In this document: positions 25,409 to 34,052 of the stretch, one piece after another
How the letters are laid out: the number at the start of each line of letters is the position of its first letter
Numbering within the stretch: the stretch's first letter is position 1
NCBI RefSeq assembly: GCF_003014675.1
Contig: NZ_PYAU01000001.1
Location: 2,418,001 to 2,482,000, forward strand
Length of the DNA: 64,000 nucleotides
From: Labedella gwakjiensis
GTDB lineage: Bacteria; Actinomycetota; Actinomycetes; Actinomycetales; Microbacteriaceae
Reading direction: 5' to 3'
Made by a program: the position numbers and the translations under genes
The notes under the pieces: generated by a model
Seen by the model: the letters and a program-made list of their open reading frames with translations, nothing else
What the model was told of the DNA's origin: nothing
The model's database searches: none

Positions 25409-26755
25409 CTACTCCACCGTGAAGCCCTGCTGGTTGCCGTACTCGACGAGCTGCTTCTGCCACTCCTCGAGACCGGCGTTGATGTCGGAGCCGTTCACGT
25501 AGGCCTGGCCGACGGTGTCGCCGTAGATGCTGTTGGCGTAGACCTGGTAGGGCAGGTACTGCCATCCGGACGGCACGTTCTTCGACGCGTCGACGAGGAC
25601 CTCGTTGATCTTCTGACCGCCGAAGTATTCGGGGGCCGCTGCGAGGAAGTCGTCCGACTCGAGGTCGGCCGTGGTCGACGGGAATCCGCCGGACTCGAGG
25701 AAGACGGAGATGCTGTCCTCGTCGTTGTTGAGCCACTTGAGGAAGCCGGCCGCGAGAGCCTGGTTCTTGCTCTGCTTGAGCACGACCTGGCCGCCGCCGC
25801 CGTTCTCGGCGGTCACCGGGGTGCCGTCGTAGGTCGGCATGGGCGCGACGCGCCAGTCACCGGAGGCGTCGGCCACCGAGGACTCGAGCACGCCGGGCAT
25901 CCAGGCGCCGGTCAGGAGCGTCGCGATGGTGCCGTCTCCGAGGCCCTTGTACCACTCGTCGCTCCACCCGGGGGTCTGCGAGAGGAGGCCGCCCTCGTTG
26001 AGCTCGTTCCAGGTGTCGGCCCACTTCTTCGAACCCTCGTCCTGGAGGTCGATCGACACGTTCGTGCCGTCGGCCGAGAAGGGCGTGCCGCCGGCCTGCC
26101 AGATCATGCTGGTGGTGAAGCCGGAGTCACCCGTGTCGGACGTGATGTACGAGTCGGGGCTCTTCTCGTGCAGCGTCTTCGCCGCGGCGATGTACTCGTC
26201 CCACGTGGTGGGGACGGTGAGGCCGTTCGCGTCGAACACGGTCTTGTTGTAGAACATGGCCATGGGGCCGGAGTCCTGCGGGAGGCCGTAGAGGCCGCCG
26301 TTGACGTTGACCGAGCTCCAGGGACCGGGGCTGTAGTCGTCCTCGAGGTCGGCGAATCCGTAGGCCGTGAGGTCGACGAGGGCGTCGGCGAGGGCGAACT
26401 GGGGGATCGCGTAGTACTCGACCTGCGCGACGTCGGGCGCACCGGATCCGGCCGTGATGGCGTTCTGGAGCTTGGTGTACTCCTCGGTGTTGGTTCCGGC
26501 GTTGACGAGCTTGACGTCGACGTTCGGGTATTCCTTCTCGAACGCCGCGACCTGCGCCTCGGCGGATGGGGTCCAGCTCCAGTACGTGAGCGTGCCCCCC
26601 TCCTCGAGCGCGGTCTCGATGTCGGACGCGTCGCCCGACGCGCCGCCGCCACCCTGGTCGGACGAGCAACCGGCGAGGGCGAAGCCGGCGGCGAGTCCGA
26701 CGGTGACGACCGCGGCAGCGGTGCGCGTCGAGCGCCTCCTGATGATGCTGGACAT
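25409..26755 (-). CDS. ABC sugar importer, substrate-binding lipoprotein
   Basis: This 448-residue extracellular solute-binding protein (family 1) has a twin-basic N-terminus RRRSTRTAAAVVTVGLAAGF and lipobox ALAGC. LTYWSWTPSAEAQVAAFEKE and NGGGGQVVLKQSKNQALAAGF are typical of family 1 binding proteins. The ATG at 26755 has GAAAGGAAA upstream. It precedes the glycosidases and follows two permease genes, so it delivers oligosaccharides of galactose or arabinose. A further in-frame upstream start at 26818 is less likely. Confidence 0.93.
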   Translation of the reverse strand: MSSIIRRRSTRTAAAVVTVGLAAGFALAGCSSDQGGGGASGDASDIETALEEGGTLTYWSWTPSAEAQVAAFEKEYPNVDVKLVNAGTNTEEYTKLQNAITAGSGAPDVAQVEYYAIPQFALADALVDLTAYGFADLEDDYSPGPWSSVNVNGGLYGLPQDSGPMAMFYNKTVFDANGLTVPTTWDEYIAAAKTLHEKSPDSYITSDTGDSGFTTSMIWQAGGTPFSADGTNVSIDLQDEGSKKWADTWNELNEGGLLSQTPGWSDEWYKGLGDGTIATLLTGAWMPGVLESSVADASGDWRVAPMPTYDGTPVTAENGGGGQVVLKQSKNQALAAGFLKWLNNDEDSISVFLESGGFPSTTADLESDDFLAAAPEYFGGQKINEVLVDASKNVPSGWQYLPYQVYANSIYGDTVGQAYVNGSDINAGLEEWQKQLVEYGNQQGFTVE

Positions 26756-26827
26756 GCTGTTTCCTTTCGAATCACTTCGTTGTGCGGGGGAGCCGGGAAT
26801 CCCGGTGGTCTGTGTCATCGTGCGGGG

Positions 26828-27763
26828 CTACTGCTTGACGGCTCCGGCGCTGAGGCCGGACTGCCAGTAGCGCTGGAGGATCAGGAACGCGATCACGATC
26901 GGGACGATCGTGAGGAGCGCTCCCGTGATGACGAGGTTGTAGATGGGCTGCGCAGCGACACCCGTGGCCTGCGCGCTCCACTGGCTGAGGCCGACGGTGA
27001 GCGGGTACCACGTGGGCTCGCTCAGCATGATGAGGGGCAGGAAGTAGTTGTTCCACGTGGCGACGACGGCGAAGAGCAGCACGGTCACGATGCCGGGGGC
27101 GAGAAGCCGCAGCGAGATCGTGAAGAAGGTGCGGAACTCGCTGGCCCCATCCATGCGGGCTGCCTCGAGCAGCTCGGTGGGAACGGCCTCGTTCGCGAAC
27201 GTCCACATGAGGTAGAGGCCGAACGGGCTGATGAGCGACGGGAGGATCACGGCCCACGGCGTGTTCGTGAGGCCGAGCTGGCTGAACATGAGGAACGTGG
27301 GAACGGCGAGTGCGGTCCCGGGGACGGCGACGGCTCCGAGCACGAGGGCGAAGACGACCTTCCGTCCGGGGAAGTTGTACTTCGCCATGCCGTATCCGGC
27401 GGCGGTCGCGAGGAAGGTCGCCCCACCCGCTCCCACGACCACGTAGATGAGCGTGTTCCGGAACCACTGCAGGAAGACGCCGTCGCGGTAGGTGAGCGTC
27501 TCGACGATGTTGTCCCAGAGCGAGAAGTTCGGGCCGAACCAGAGGCCGAACGTGGAGAACAGTTCGCCCTGGCCCTTGGTCGCGTTGATGACGAGCCAGG
27601 CGAGCGGGACGATCGAGTAGATGACGAAGATCGCCATGACGACCGTGAGCAGGATCGAGCGCTTCTTGCGTGGGTCGCGGGAGCGGCGCGTCCGGGAACG
27701 GCCGCGCGAGGCCGTAGTGATGGACTCGGTCGCCGTGGGGGCTGGGCGGGTGATGGCGGTCAT
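26828..27763 (-). CDS. ABC sugar importer, permease (MalG-type)
   Basis: This 311-residue inner-membrane protein has about six membrane segments and the carbohydrate permease EAA loop ELLEAARMDGASEFRTFF. A 30-residue basic N-terminal tail precedes the first helix. It starts 2 bases from the upstream permease stop, indicating coupled translation. Together with the next permease and the binding protein it forms a CUT1-type importer. The ATPase subunit is not encoded in this locus. Confidence 0.94.
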   Translation of the reverse strand: MTAITRPAPTATESITTASRGRSRTRRSRDPRKKRSILLTVVMAIFVIYSIVPLAWLVINATKGQGELFSTFGLWFGPNFSLWDNIVETLTYRDGVFLQWFRNTLIYVVVGAGGATFLATAAGYGMAKYNFPGRKVVFALVLGAVAVPGTALAVPTFLMFSQLGLTNTPWAVILPSLISPFGLYLMWTFANEAVPTELLEAARMDGASEFRTFFTISLRLLAPGIVTVLLFAVVATWNNYFLPLIMLSEPTWYPLTVGLSQWSAQATGVAAQPIYNLVITGALLTIVPIVIAFLILQRYWQSGLSAGAVKQ

Positions 27764-27765
27764 GA

Positions 27766-28680
27766 TCAGCGGAGTTCCTGTCGTGAGCCACGGACCTGGA
27801 CGATGTAGGCGATGATCGCCGTGATCACGCCCATCACGATCGCGACGGTGGCGGAGTAGTTGAACTGCTGTCCGGCGAAGGACAGGTTGTAGGCGTACAT
27901 GTTCGGGGTGAAGAAGCTCGAGATCACATTGGGGGCGAGCTTCTGCAGCAGGTTCGGCTCGTTGAAGAGCTGGAAGCTGCCGATGATGGAGAAGATCGTC
28001 GCGATCACGATCGCGCCTCGGAGGGCAGGCAGCTTGATGCCGAAGACGATCCGGACCTCGCCGGCCCCATCGATCTCGGCGGCCTCGTAGAGCTCCCCGG
28101 GGATGACCTTGAGGGCCGAGTAGAAGATCAGCATGTTGTAGCCGAGGAACTCCCACGTGACGATGTTGCCGATAGAGGCGAGGATCCAGTCCTTCCCGAA
28201 CGGCTCGAGGATCGTCGTGCCGAAGAAGTCGTTGATGTTGCCGGCGAGGCCGAACTGGTCGCCGTAGATGAAGCCCCAGATGAGGGCGGCGACGACGCCG
28301 GGGACGGCGTAGGGCAGGAAGATCAGGATGCGGAAGATGCCGGCGCCGCGGAGTCGCGAGCTGTCGATGGCGAGGGCGGCGCAGAGGGAGAGCACGAGCA
28401 TGATCGGCACCTGCACCACCAGGAAGAGGGTGACGCGGGCGAGCGACTCCCAGAACTTCTGGTCCTGGAAGAGCTGCGTGTAGTTCGACAGTCCCGCGAA
28501 CACCGTGCCGCCGATGAGCTGCTGGCGGAAGAGGCTCAGGACGATCGCGTAGACGACGGGGGCCACGAGCACGGCGAGGAACACGATCATGAAGGGGCCG
28601 ACGAACCCCCAACCACGCCAGTCGCGTTTCGCGCGTGTTCGCCGCGGGGGTCCGCTCACGAGAGGGGTCGTTTGAGCCAT
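27766..28680 (-). CDS. ABC sugar importer, permease (MalF-type)
   Basis: The 304-residue permease starts at an ATG with AAGGAAG upstream. Six predicted membrane helices surround the EAA loop ELYEAAEIDGAGEVRIVFGI. It is the first gene of the unit LacI-controlled permease-permease-binding protein-GH51-GH35, reading away from the LacI gene. The gap to the LacI gene contains two operators (28709-28724 and 28744-28759). No ATPase gene accompanies the permeases, so a shared MsmK-like ATPase encoded elsewhere is expected. Confidence 0.94.
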   Translation of the reverse strand: MAQTTPLVSGPPRRTRAKRDWRGWGFVGPFMIVFLAVLVAPVVYAIVLSLFRQQLIGGTVFAGLSNYTQLFQDQKFWESLARVTLFLVVQVPIMLVLSLCAALAIDSSRLRGAGIFRILIFLPYAVPGVVAALIWGFIYGDQFGLAGNINDFFGTTILEPFGKDWILASIGNIVTWEFLGYNMLIFYSALKVIPGELYEAAEIDGAGEVRIVFGIKLPALRGAIVIATIFSIIGSFQLFNEPNLLQKLAPNVISSFFTPNMYAYNLSFAGQQFNYSATVAIVMGVITAIIAYIVQVRGSRQELR

Positions 28681-28708
28681 CGGGTCACTTCCTTGTGGGT
28701 CGGCCAAG

Positions 28709-28724
28709 ATGTTTGCGCCAACAT
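28709..28724. promoter_or_regulatory. LacI-type operator 1 of the GH35/GH51 locus
   Basis: ATGTTTGCGCCAACAT is an inverted repeat with half-site ATGTT. It matches the second copy at 28744 at most positions when read in opposite orientation. Confidence 0.75.
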
Positions 28725-28743
28725 CGTCGAGCGAGACACTAGC

Positions 28744-28759
28744 ATGTTGACGTAAACAT
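28744..28759. promoter_or_regulatory. LacI-type operator 2 of the GH35/GH51 locus
   Basis: ATGTTGACGTAAACAT is an inverted repeat with the same half-sites as operator 1. The two centres are 35 bp apart between the divergent permease and LacI genes. Confidence 0.75.
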
Positions 28760-28789
28760 GCGCCACTCTCGCGTGTTGGAGGGAACTCG

Positions 28790-29830
28790 ATGGGACACGA
28801 TGCAGTGAACGCGAAGCCGCGGCGGAGTCGGCGCGCGCCGTCGATGCTCGATGTGGCGAAACACGCGAACGTCTCGACGCAGACCGTCTCCCGCGTGTCG
28901 AACGGGCTGACGAACGTCGACGAGAACACGCGGGCCCGCGTCATCGAGTCGATGCAGGAGCTCGGCTACCGCCCGAACGGTGCAGCGCGCGCCCTCAAGA
29001 GCGGCCGTTTCCACTCGATCGGCGTCATCACCTTCACCCTCGCGACCGTCGGCAACATGCGCACGCTCGAGGGCATCACGACGCGCGCCGCCGCCGCCGA
29101 CTACACCGTGACGCTCATCTCGATCCCCCCGACCGTCGATGCCGTGTCGGGCGCCTATTCGCGACTCACGGCGCAAGCCGTCGACGGCGTCGTGATCGTG
29201 TTCGAGGCCCGCCTGCTCGACGAGGGTGTCATCACGCTGCCCCCCGGCCTGCCCGTCGTCGTGGTCGACTCGAACGGCGGGCCGGAGCACCCCGTGATCG
29301 ACACCGACCAGTTCGACGGGGCGTCGCGCGCGACCGAGCACCTCCTCGATCTCGGCCACGAGACCGTGTGGCACATCGCCGGCCCGGCCGATTCGTTCTC
29401 CGCCGTGCACCGCCTCGCGGCATGGCAGGAGACCCTCGAGCGCCACGGGCGCAGGGTCCCGCCGGTGATCCACGGTGCGTGGACCACGATGTCGGGTTAC
29501 GAGGCCGGGCGGGAGCTCGCCGCCAGGGACGACGTCACGGCCGTGTTCGCCGCCAACGACCAGATGGCGCTCGGTCTCCTCCGCGCCCTCCACGAGGCCG
29601 GGCGCGATGTACCGGGCGAGGTGAGCGTCGTGGGCTTCGACGACATCGACGAGGCGCAGGGCTTCTGGCCGCCGCTCACGTCGGTGCACCAGGACTTCGC
29701 CGCCGTGGGCTCGGCCGCCGTCGACTCCCTGCTCGAGCGCATCGATGGCGGCGCCGTCCGCGACAGGGTGACGCTCGTGCAGACGGAGCTCGTCGTGCGG
29801 TCGAGCACGGCCCCGCCTCCCGTCCGCTGA
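28790..29830 (+). CDS. LacI-family repressor of the GH35/GH51 sugar locus
   Basis: This 346-residue regulator has the N-terminal helix-turn-helix MLDVAKHANVSTQTVSRVSN and hinge YRPNGAARALKSGR, followed by a periplasmic-binding-protein-like effector domain ending LVVRSSTAPP. GGAGGGAA lies upstream of the ATG. It is divergent from the sugar importer, and both genes share the two ATGTT/AACAT operators, so it probably represses the importer-glycosidase unit and itself until arabino- or galacto-sugars bind. The effector cannot be told from sequence. Confidence 0.93.
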   Translation: MGHDAVNAKPRRSRRAPSMLDVAKHANVSTQTVSRVSNGLTNVDENTRARVIESMQELGYRPNGAARALKSGRFHSIGVITFTLATVGNMRTLEGITTRAAAADYTVTLISIPPTVDAVSGAYSRLTAQAVDGVVIVFEARLLDEGVITLPPGLPVVVVDSNGGPEHPVIDTDQFDGASRATEHLLDLGHETVWHIAGPADSFSAVHRLAAWQETLERHGRRVPPVIHGAWTTMSGYEAGRELAARDDVTAVFAANDQMALGLLRALHEAGRDVPGEVSVVGFDDIDEAQGFWPPLTSVHQDFAAVGSAAVDSLLERIDGGAVRDRVTLVQTELVVRSSTAPPPVR

Positions 29831-29935
29831 TCGCCGCAGGACAGGGGGAGGAGTGAGGGCGTGAGGCCCCACGACGGTCCTCACGCCCCGCTCGACGATC
29901 GGTGCGACAGATGGGTCGTCGAACGCCCCCTCGGA

Positions 29936-29941
29936 TAGAGT
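29936..29941 (+). promoter_or_regulatory. -10 element of a probable leaderless galM promoter
   Basis: TAGAGT ends 8 bases before the epimerase ATG, with no ribosome site between them. Confidence 0.45.
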
Positions 29942-29949
29942 TCGGAACG

Positions 29950-30876
29950 ATGAGTACATCGGAGTGGTATCCCACCGGAATCCAGGTCGACCTGTCCGCC
30001 GGCCGCGTCTCGGCCGTCGTCACGGAGGTGGGGGCGTTCCTCCGCCACCTCGCCGTCGACGGAGTCGAGATCGTCGAGAGCTTCCCCGCCGAGCAGCTGC
30101 CGAAGCAGTCGCAAGGCGCGATCCTCGTGCCGTGGCCGAATCGCGTGCGCGACGGGAAGTGGACGCTCGACGGCGAGCAGATGCAGCTCGATATCAGCGA
30201 GCCGAAGAACGGCAACGCGTCCCACGGGCTGCTGCGGAACACCGCGTACGCCGTGGAGCGGCTCGCCGACGACCGTGTCGTCCTTCGCGCGCCCATCCAT
30301 CCGACACGCGGATACCCGTTCAGCCTCGCGACCGAGGTCGAGTACGCGCTGACGGAGGACGGTCTCGTCGTCACCCATCGCCTCACGAATCACGGCACTG
30401 CGGCTGCACCCGTCGGCGTGGGCGCCCATCCCTACCTTTGCATCGGCGACACCCCCACGGCCGAGCTCACGCTCACGAGCAGCGGATCGACCCTCGTCGT
30501 GGTCGACGACCGCCTCAACCCGACCGGGACGGCACCCGTTCCGGCGGAGAAGGACCTGCGCGGCGGTCCGCGCGTCGGCGACTTGAGTCTCGACGACGCG
30601 TACACGGACCTCGACGTGGTGGACGGTCGCGTCGAGCACGTGCTCGCCGCCCCGGACGGCTCGACCGTCACCCTCTGGGCCGACGAGGCATTCGCGTGGA
30701 TGCAGGCCTTCGTCTCCACGAAGCTGCGTCCGGGCGGGCTGGCCCTCGCCGTGGAACCCATGACGATGCCGGCCAACGCCTTCAACACGGGGGACGGCCT
30801 CACGTGGCTGGCCCCCGGCGACACTCTCGAGGTGCACTGGGGCATCCGGGCCGACCTGAGCGAGGAGCGCCGATGA
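29950..30876 (+). CDS. Aldose 1-epimerase family protein
   Basis: The 308-residue protein interconverts alpha and beta anomers of an aldose. Family motifs are LVPWPNRVRDGKWTLDGE (sugar binding), NASHGLLRNTAY with the catalytic histidine, and VGVGAHPYLCIGD with the second histidine. A carboxylate for proton abstraction is in LALAVEPMTMPANAFN. The ATG at 29950 follows a -10-like element by 8 bases. Its stop overlaps the following oxidoreductase (ATGA), and it follows the arabino/galactose LacI gene, suggesting that it handles the released sugar. Confidence 0.9.
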   Translation: MSTSEWYPTGIQVDLSAGRVSAVVTEVGAFLRHLAVDGVEIVESFPAEQLPKQSQGAILVPWPNRVRDGKWTLDGEQMQLDISEPKNGNASHGLLRNTAYAVERLADDRVVLRAPIHPTRGYPFSLATEVEYALTEDGLVVTHRLTNHGTAAAPVGVGAHPYLCIGDTPTAELTLTSSGSTLVVVDDRLNPTGTAPVPAEKDLRGGPRVGDLSLDDAYTDLDVVDGRVEHVLAAPDGSTVTLWADEAFAWMQAFVSTKLRPGGLALAVEPMTMPANAFNTGDGLTWLAPGDTLEVHWGIRADLSEERR

Positions 30877-31931
30877 GCGAGCAGAACACCGACACCACGT
30901 CCCCCACCCCCACGGGGCTCCGCTGGGGCATCCTCGGCACGGGGGGAATCAGCACGAACTTCACCGGCGACATGATCGACGGGGGTTTCCCGGTGGTCGC
31001 CGTGGGGTCGCGTTCCACGGAGTCGGCCGAGCGTTTCGCGCAGGAGCACGACATCGCTCGCGCCCACGGCAGCTACGCCGACCTCGCCGCCGACCCCGAG
31101 GTTGACGCCGTCTACATCGGGACGCCGCACCCGTTCCACGCCGAGAACGCCGTGCAGATGCTCGAGGCGGGCAAGCATGTGCTCGTCGAGAAGCCGTTCA
31201 CGATCAACGAGGCCGAGGCGCGACTCATCGCCGACACGGCCACACGGGTGGGGAAGGTCGCGCTCGAGGCGATGTGGACACGCTTCCTCCCGCACATGAT
31301 CCGGGTGCGCGAGATCGTCGCTTCCGGGGTCCTCGGCGAGCTGCGCTCCGTGGTGGGCGAGCACTGTCAGGACCTGCCGGACGACCCGTCGCACCGGCTC
31401 AACGACCTCGCGCTCGGCGGCGGAGCGCTCCTCGACCTGGGCATCTACCCGATCTCGTTCACGTGGGACATCCTCGGCGCCCCCGAACGGATCATGGCGG
31501 CGGCGGTCTTCAAGGACACGGGTGCGGACGCGCAGACGACGACGCTCTTCCAGTACGCGTCCGGCGCGACGTCGTCGACCGTGTGCGCGAGCGATGCGGC
31601 CGGTGCGAACCGGGCATCGATCGTGGGCACGGAGGGGCGGCTCGATTTCGAGCCCACCTTCTTCACGCCCACCGTCGTGCGTCACGTCGTCCCCGGCGGT
31701 GCCGTCGTCGAGGAGATCGACCTGCCCGTCGAGGGCCGCGGCATGCGCTACCAGGCGGCCGAGCTCGAACGCCTGGCTGCCGCCGGTCTGATCTCCGGCG
31801 ACATCCTCCCGCTCGAAGAGTCCGTCGCGATCATGGGCACGCTCGACGCCATCCGCGCTCAGACGGGGCTGACCTACCCGGGCGAGAGCGCCCCTGGCGT
31901 GCCTGCGGCCCGCTCGAGCATCGTCGGCTGA
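30873..31931 (+). CDS. Gfo/Idh/MocA family oxidoreductase
   Basis: This 352-residue NAD(P)-dependent dehydrogenase has the Rossmann motif GILGTGGISTNF near residue 20 and the dinucleotide-and-substrate motif VLVEKPFTIN (EKP) near 108. LDLGIYPISFTWDILGAP lies in the C-terminal alpha/beta domain. Gfo/Idh enzymes oxidise pyranoses or inositols. It is cotranscribed with the epimerase, which would supply the correct anomer, so a sugar dehydrogenase is likely. Substrate is unknown. Confidence 0.92.
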   Translation: MSEQNTDTTSPTPTGLRWGILGTGGISTNFTGDMIDGGFPVVAVGSRSTESAERFAQEHDIARAHGSYADLAADPEVDAVYIGTPHPFHAENAVQMLEAGKHVLVEKPFTINEAEARLIADTATRVGKVALEAMWTRFLPHMIRVREIVASGVLGELRSVVGEHCQDLPDDPSHRLNDLALGGGALLDLGIYPISFTWDILGAPERIMAAAVFKDTGADAQTTTLFQYASGATSSTVCASDAAGANRASIVGTEGRLDFEPTFFTPTVVRHVVPGGAVVEEIDLPVEGRGMRYQAAELERLAAAGLISGDILPLEESVAIMGTLDAIRAQTGLTYPGESAPGVPAARSSIVG

Positions 31932-31958
31932 CGGCCGCATCGCCCAGGAAGCCGCTCG

Positions 31959-31964
31959 TAGAAT
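31959..31964 (+). promoter_or_regulatory. -10 element of a probable leaderless dacB promoter
   Basis: TAGAAT ends 6 bases before the GTG start, with no ribosome site between them. Confidence 0.5.
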
Positions 31965-31970
31965 CGAGGG

Positions 31971-33458
31971 GTGACCTCGACCGACCGCTCCGACGCCTTC
32001 GCGGTCGATCGGCCGGCGACGGTGGCGGGAGCTGCGCGACACGTCCGGAGGGCCGGCCCGTTCGCGTCTGGCGGTCCCGTGCGTTCCCTCGTCGGAGTCG
32101 TCCTCGCGGCCGTGCTCGTGGGAGCGTCCGTCACCTCGCTCGGTGTGGTCGCGACCACGGCGACGGCCGCCCCGGCCGTCACCGCCACCCCGACCCCCAC
32201 GCCGACGGTGGACCCGCGCATCGTCGCGGACGATCCGGTGCCGGCGACGACGCCGCGGATGTGCTCGGTCGCCGACGTCGCCGCCGACCCCCGCCTCGCC
32301 ACCCTGCAGGCGCAGGTGCGGAGCGCGGATACCGGCGAGATCCTCTTCGACCGGGACGGGGACACCCCGAACCGCACGGCGAGCACCTTCAAGGTCATCA
32401 CGTCGGCTGCGGCGCTCGCCGTCTTCGGGGCCGACCACACCTTCGAGACCCGCGTGGTCGAAGGGGACGAGCCGGGCACGATCGTGCTCGTGGGCGGGGG
32501 AGACATCACCCTGACACGGCTCCCGACGGGGCAGTCGTCCGTCTACACGGACGCCGCGCACCTCGACGATCTGGCCGCACGCACCCTCATGGCCCTCACG
32601 GAGACCGGTGAAACGGATGGGACGGTGACGCGCATCGTGGTGGACGCGTCCCTCTTCGGCACCGACGACTGGCGCCCCGACTGGAACCCGAACTCGCCGG
32701 CGGAGGGGTACCAGACGCGCGTGACCGCGCTGCAGGTGGACGGGGACCGCGACGACCCCACACGCACGGGCTCTCCGCGCGGCACGGACCCCGTGGGGCG
32801 CGCGGCTGATGCGTTCGCGTCGTACTTCCCCGGTGCCGTGGTCGAGTCGGGAACGGCGTCCGCGGACGCGGAGGAGCTCGCCGTCGTCTCGTCGCCCACG
32901 GTGGCGTCACTCGTCCACGACAGCCTGCTCGAGAGCGACAACATGATCGCCGAGGCGCTCGCTCGGCTCGTGTCGATCGAGCTCGGCGCCGGCAACACCT
33001 TCGCAGCGCTTCAGCAGGCCATCCCCGAGGCGCTCGCCGACTACGGAATCCCGACGGACGGTATCGTCGTCGCCGACGGCTCGGGCCTCAGCACGGAGAA
33101 CGCGGTGCCACCGTCGTACCTCACGCGGCTGTTCGGTCTGGTGGAGGACGGCGCGGGGGACCTCGAGGCGGTCGAGGCCGGTCTGCCCGTCGCCGGCGAG
33201 ACGGGCACGCTCGACGAGGACGAGCGCTTCACGGGGGACAGCGCCGCCGCCCGCGGGCACGTTTTCGCGAAGACGGGCTACATCCGCTCCGCCTACACGC
33301 TGTCCGGCATCATCGAGGCGGCCGACGGCTCGACGCTCGTCTTCACGATCTACGCGCTCGGAACGGTGGGGGAGACGCTCCCCACGACGACGATGGAGGG
33401 GATCGACGCTCTCACCACGGCCTTCTACCGCTGCGGCTCGAGCCTCTCGAACGGCTGA
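31971..33458 (+). CDS. dacB: D-alanyl-D-alanine carboxypeptidase, PBP4 type (S13)
   Basis: This 495-residue enzyme trims or opens peptidoglycan cross-links outside the membrane. A long basic cytoplasmic start leads into a membrane segment (about residues 40-60: SLVGVVLAAVLVGASVTSLG) and a threonine-proline linker. Active-site motifs are STFK (residue 138), SDN near 321 and KTG near 434, in the S13 order. The start GTG is 6 bases after a TAGAAT -10 element. Nearby nudix and pncA genes are on the same strand with their own promoters. Confidence 0.93.
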   Translation: MTSTDRSDAFAVDRPATVAGAARHVRRAGPFASGGPVRSLVGVVLAAVLVGASVTSLGVVATTATAAPAVTATPTPTPTVDPRIVADDPVPATTPRMCSVADVAADPRLATLQAQVRSADTGEILFDRDGDTPNRTASTFKVITSAAALAVFGADHTFETRVVEGDEPGTIVLVGGGDITLTRLPTGQSSVYTDAAHLDDLAARTLMALTETGETDGTVTRIVVDASLFGTDDWRPDWNPNSPAEGYQTRVTALQVDGDRDDPTRTGSPRGTDPVGRAADAFASYFPGAVVESGTASADAEELAVVSSPTVASLVHDSLLESDNMIAEALARLVSIELGAGNTFAALQQAIPEALADYGIPTDGIVVADGSGLSTENAVPPSYLTRLFGLVEDGAGDLEAVEAGLPVAGETGTLDEDERFTGDSAAARGHVFAKTGYIRSAYTLSGIIEAADGSTLVFTIYALGTVGETLPTTTMEGIDALTTAFYRCGSSLSNG

Positions 33459-33475
33459 CCCTCCGACGCGGCCGG

Positions 33476-33481
33476 TAGAGT
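33476..33481 (+). promoter_or_regulatory. -10 element of a probable leaderless nudix promoter
   Basis: TAGAGT ends 6 bases before the GTG start at 33488. Confidence 0.45.
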
Positions 33482-33487
33482 CCCGGT

Positions 33488-33964
33488 GTGGCCACTCCTG
33501 ATTTCATCATCGCCCTCCGCGAGAAGATCGGCACCGACCCGCTGTGGTTGTCCGGCGTCACCGCCGTCGTCCTCGACGGCGCGAACGTCCTCCTCGTGAA
33601 GCGCGCGGACAGCGGCGCATGGACCCCGGTCACCGGCATCATCGATCCCGGCGAGGAACCGGCGTTCGCGGCCGTGCGCGAGGTCGAGGAGGAGGCCGGC
33701 GTCTCGTCGGTCGTCGAACGCCTCGCCTGGGTGCGAGTCACCGAGCCCGTGATATACCCGAACGGCGACGAGTCGCAGTACCTCGACCTCGTCTTCCGGC
33801 TCGCCTGGACGGGCGGGGAGCCGACGCCCGCCGACGGCGAGAACACCGAGGCCCGCTGGTTCCCGCTCGACGACCTCCCGCCGATCTCGGATGACATGCG
33901 CGCTCGCATCGCCGCCGCCGTGGAGGACCGTCAGGACACGCGCTTCCAGGCGCCCGGCCGCTGA
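33488..33964 (+). CDS. Nudix hydrolase
   Basis: The 158-residue protein has the full Nudix box GIIDPGEEPAFAAVREVEEE (completed by AGV), which holds the magnesium that cleaves a nucleoside diphosphate linked to another moiety. The substrate is not evident; ADP-ribose, dinucleotides and oxidised nucleotides are all possible. It is the normal length for a single-domain member. It lies between dacB and pncA, which may link it to NAD turnover. Confidence 0.92.
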   Translation: MATPDFIIALREKIGTDPLWLSGVTAVVLDGANVLLVKRADSGAWTPVTGIIDPGEEPAFAAVREVEEEAGVSSVVERLAWVRVTEPVIYPNGDESQYLDLVFRLAWTGGEPTPADGENTEARWFPLDDLPPISDDMRARIAAAVEDRQDTRFQAPGR

Positions 33965-34009
33965 GGCTCCTCCGAGCGCCGCGGCATTCCGGTGAGCGCT
34001 TGGCGCTCG

Positions 34010-34015
34010 TAGAAT
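34010..34015 (+). promoter_or_regulatory. -10 element of the pncA promoter
   Basis: TAGAAT lies about 38 bases before the pncA GTG, which has its own AGGAGG site. Confidence 0.45.
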
Positions 34016-34052
34016 CGGGGCGGACCCACCCCGACGTCCCAGGAGGACCACC

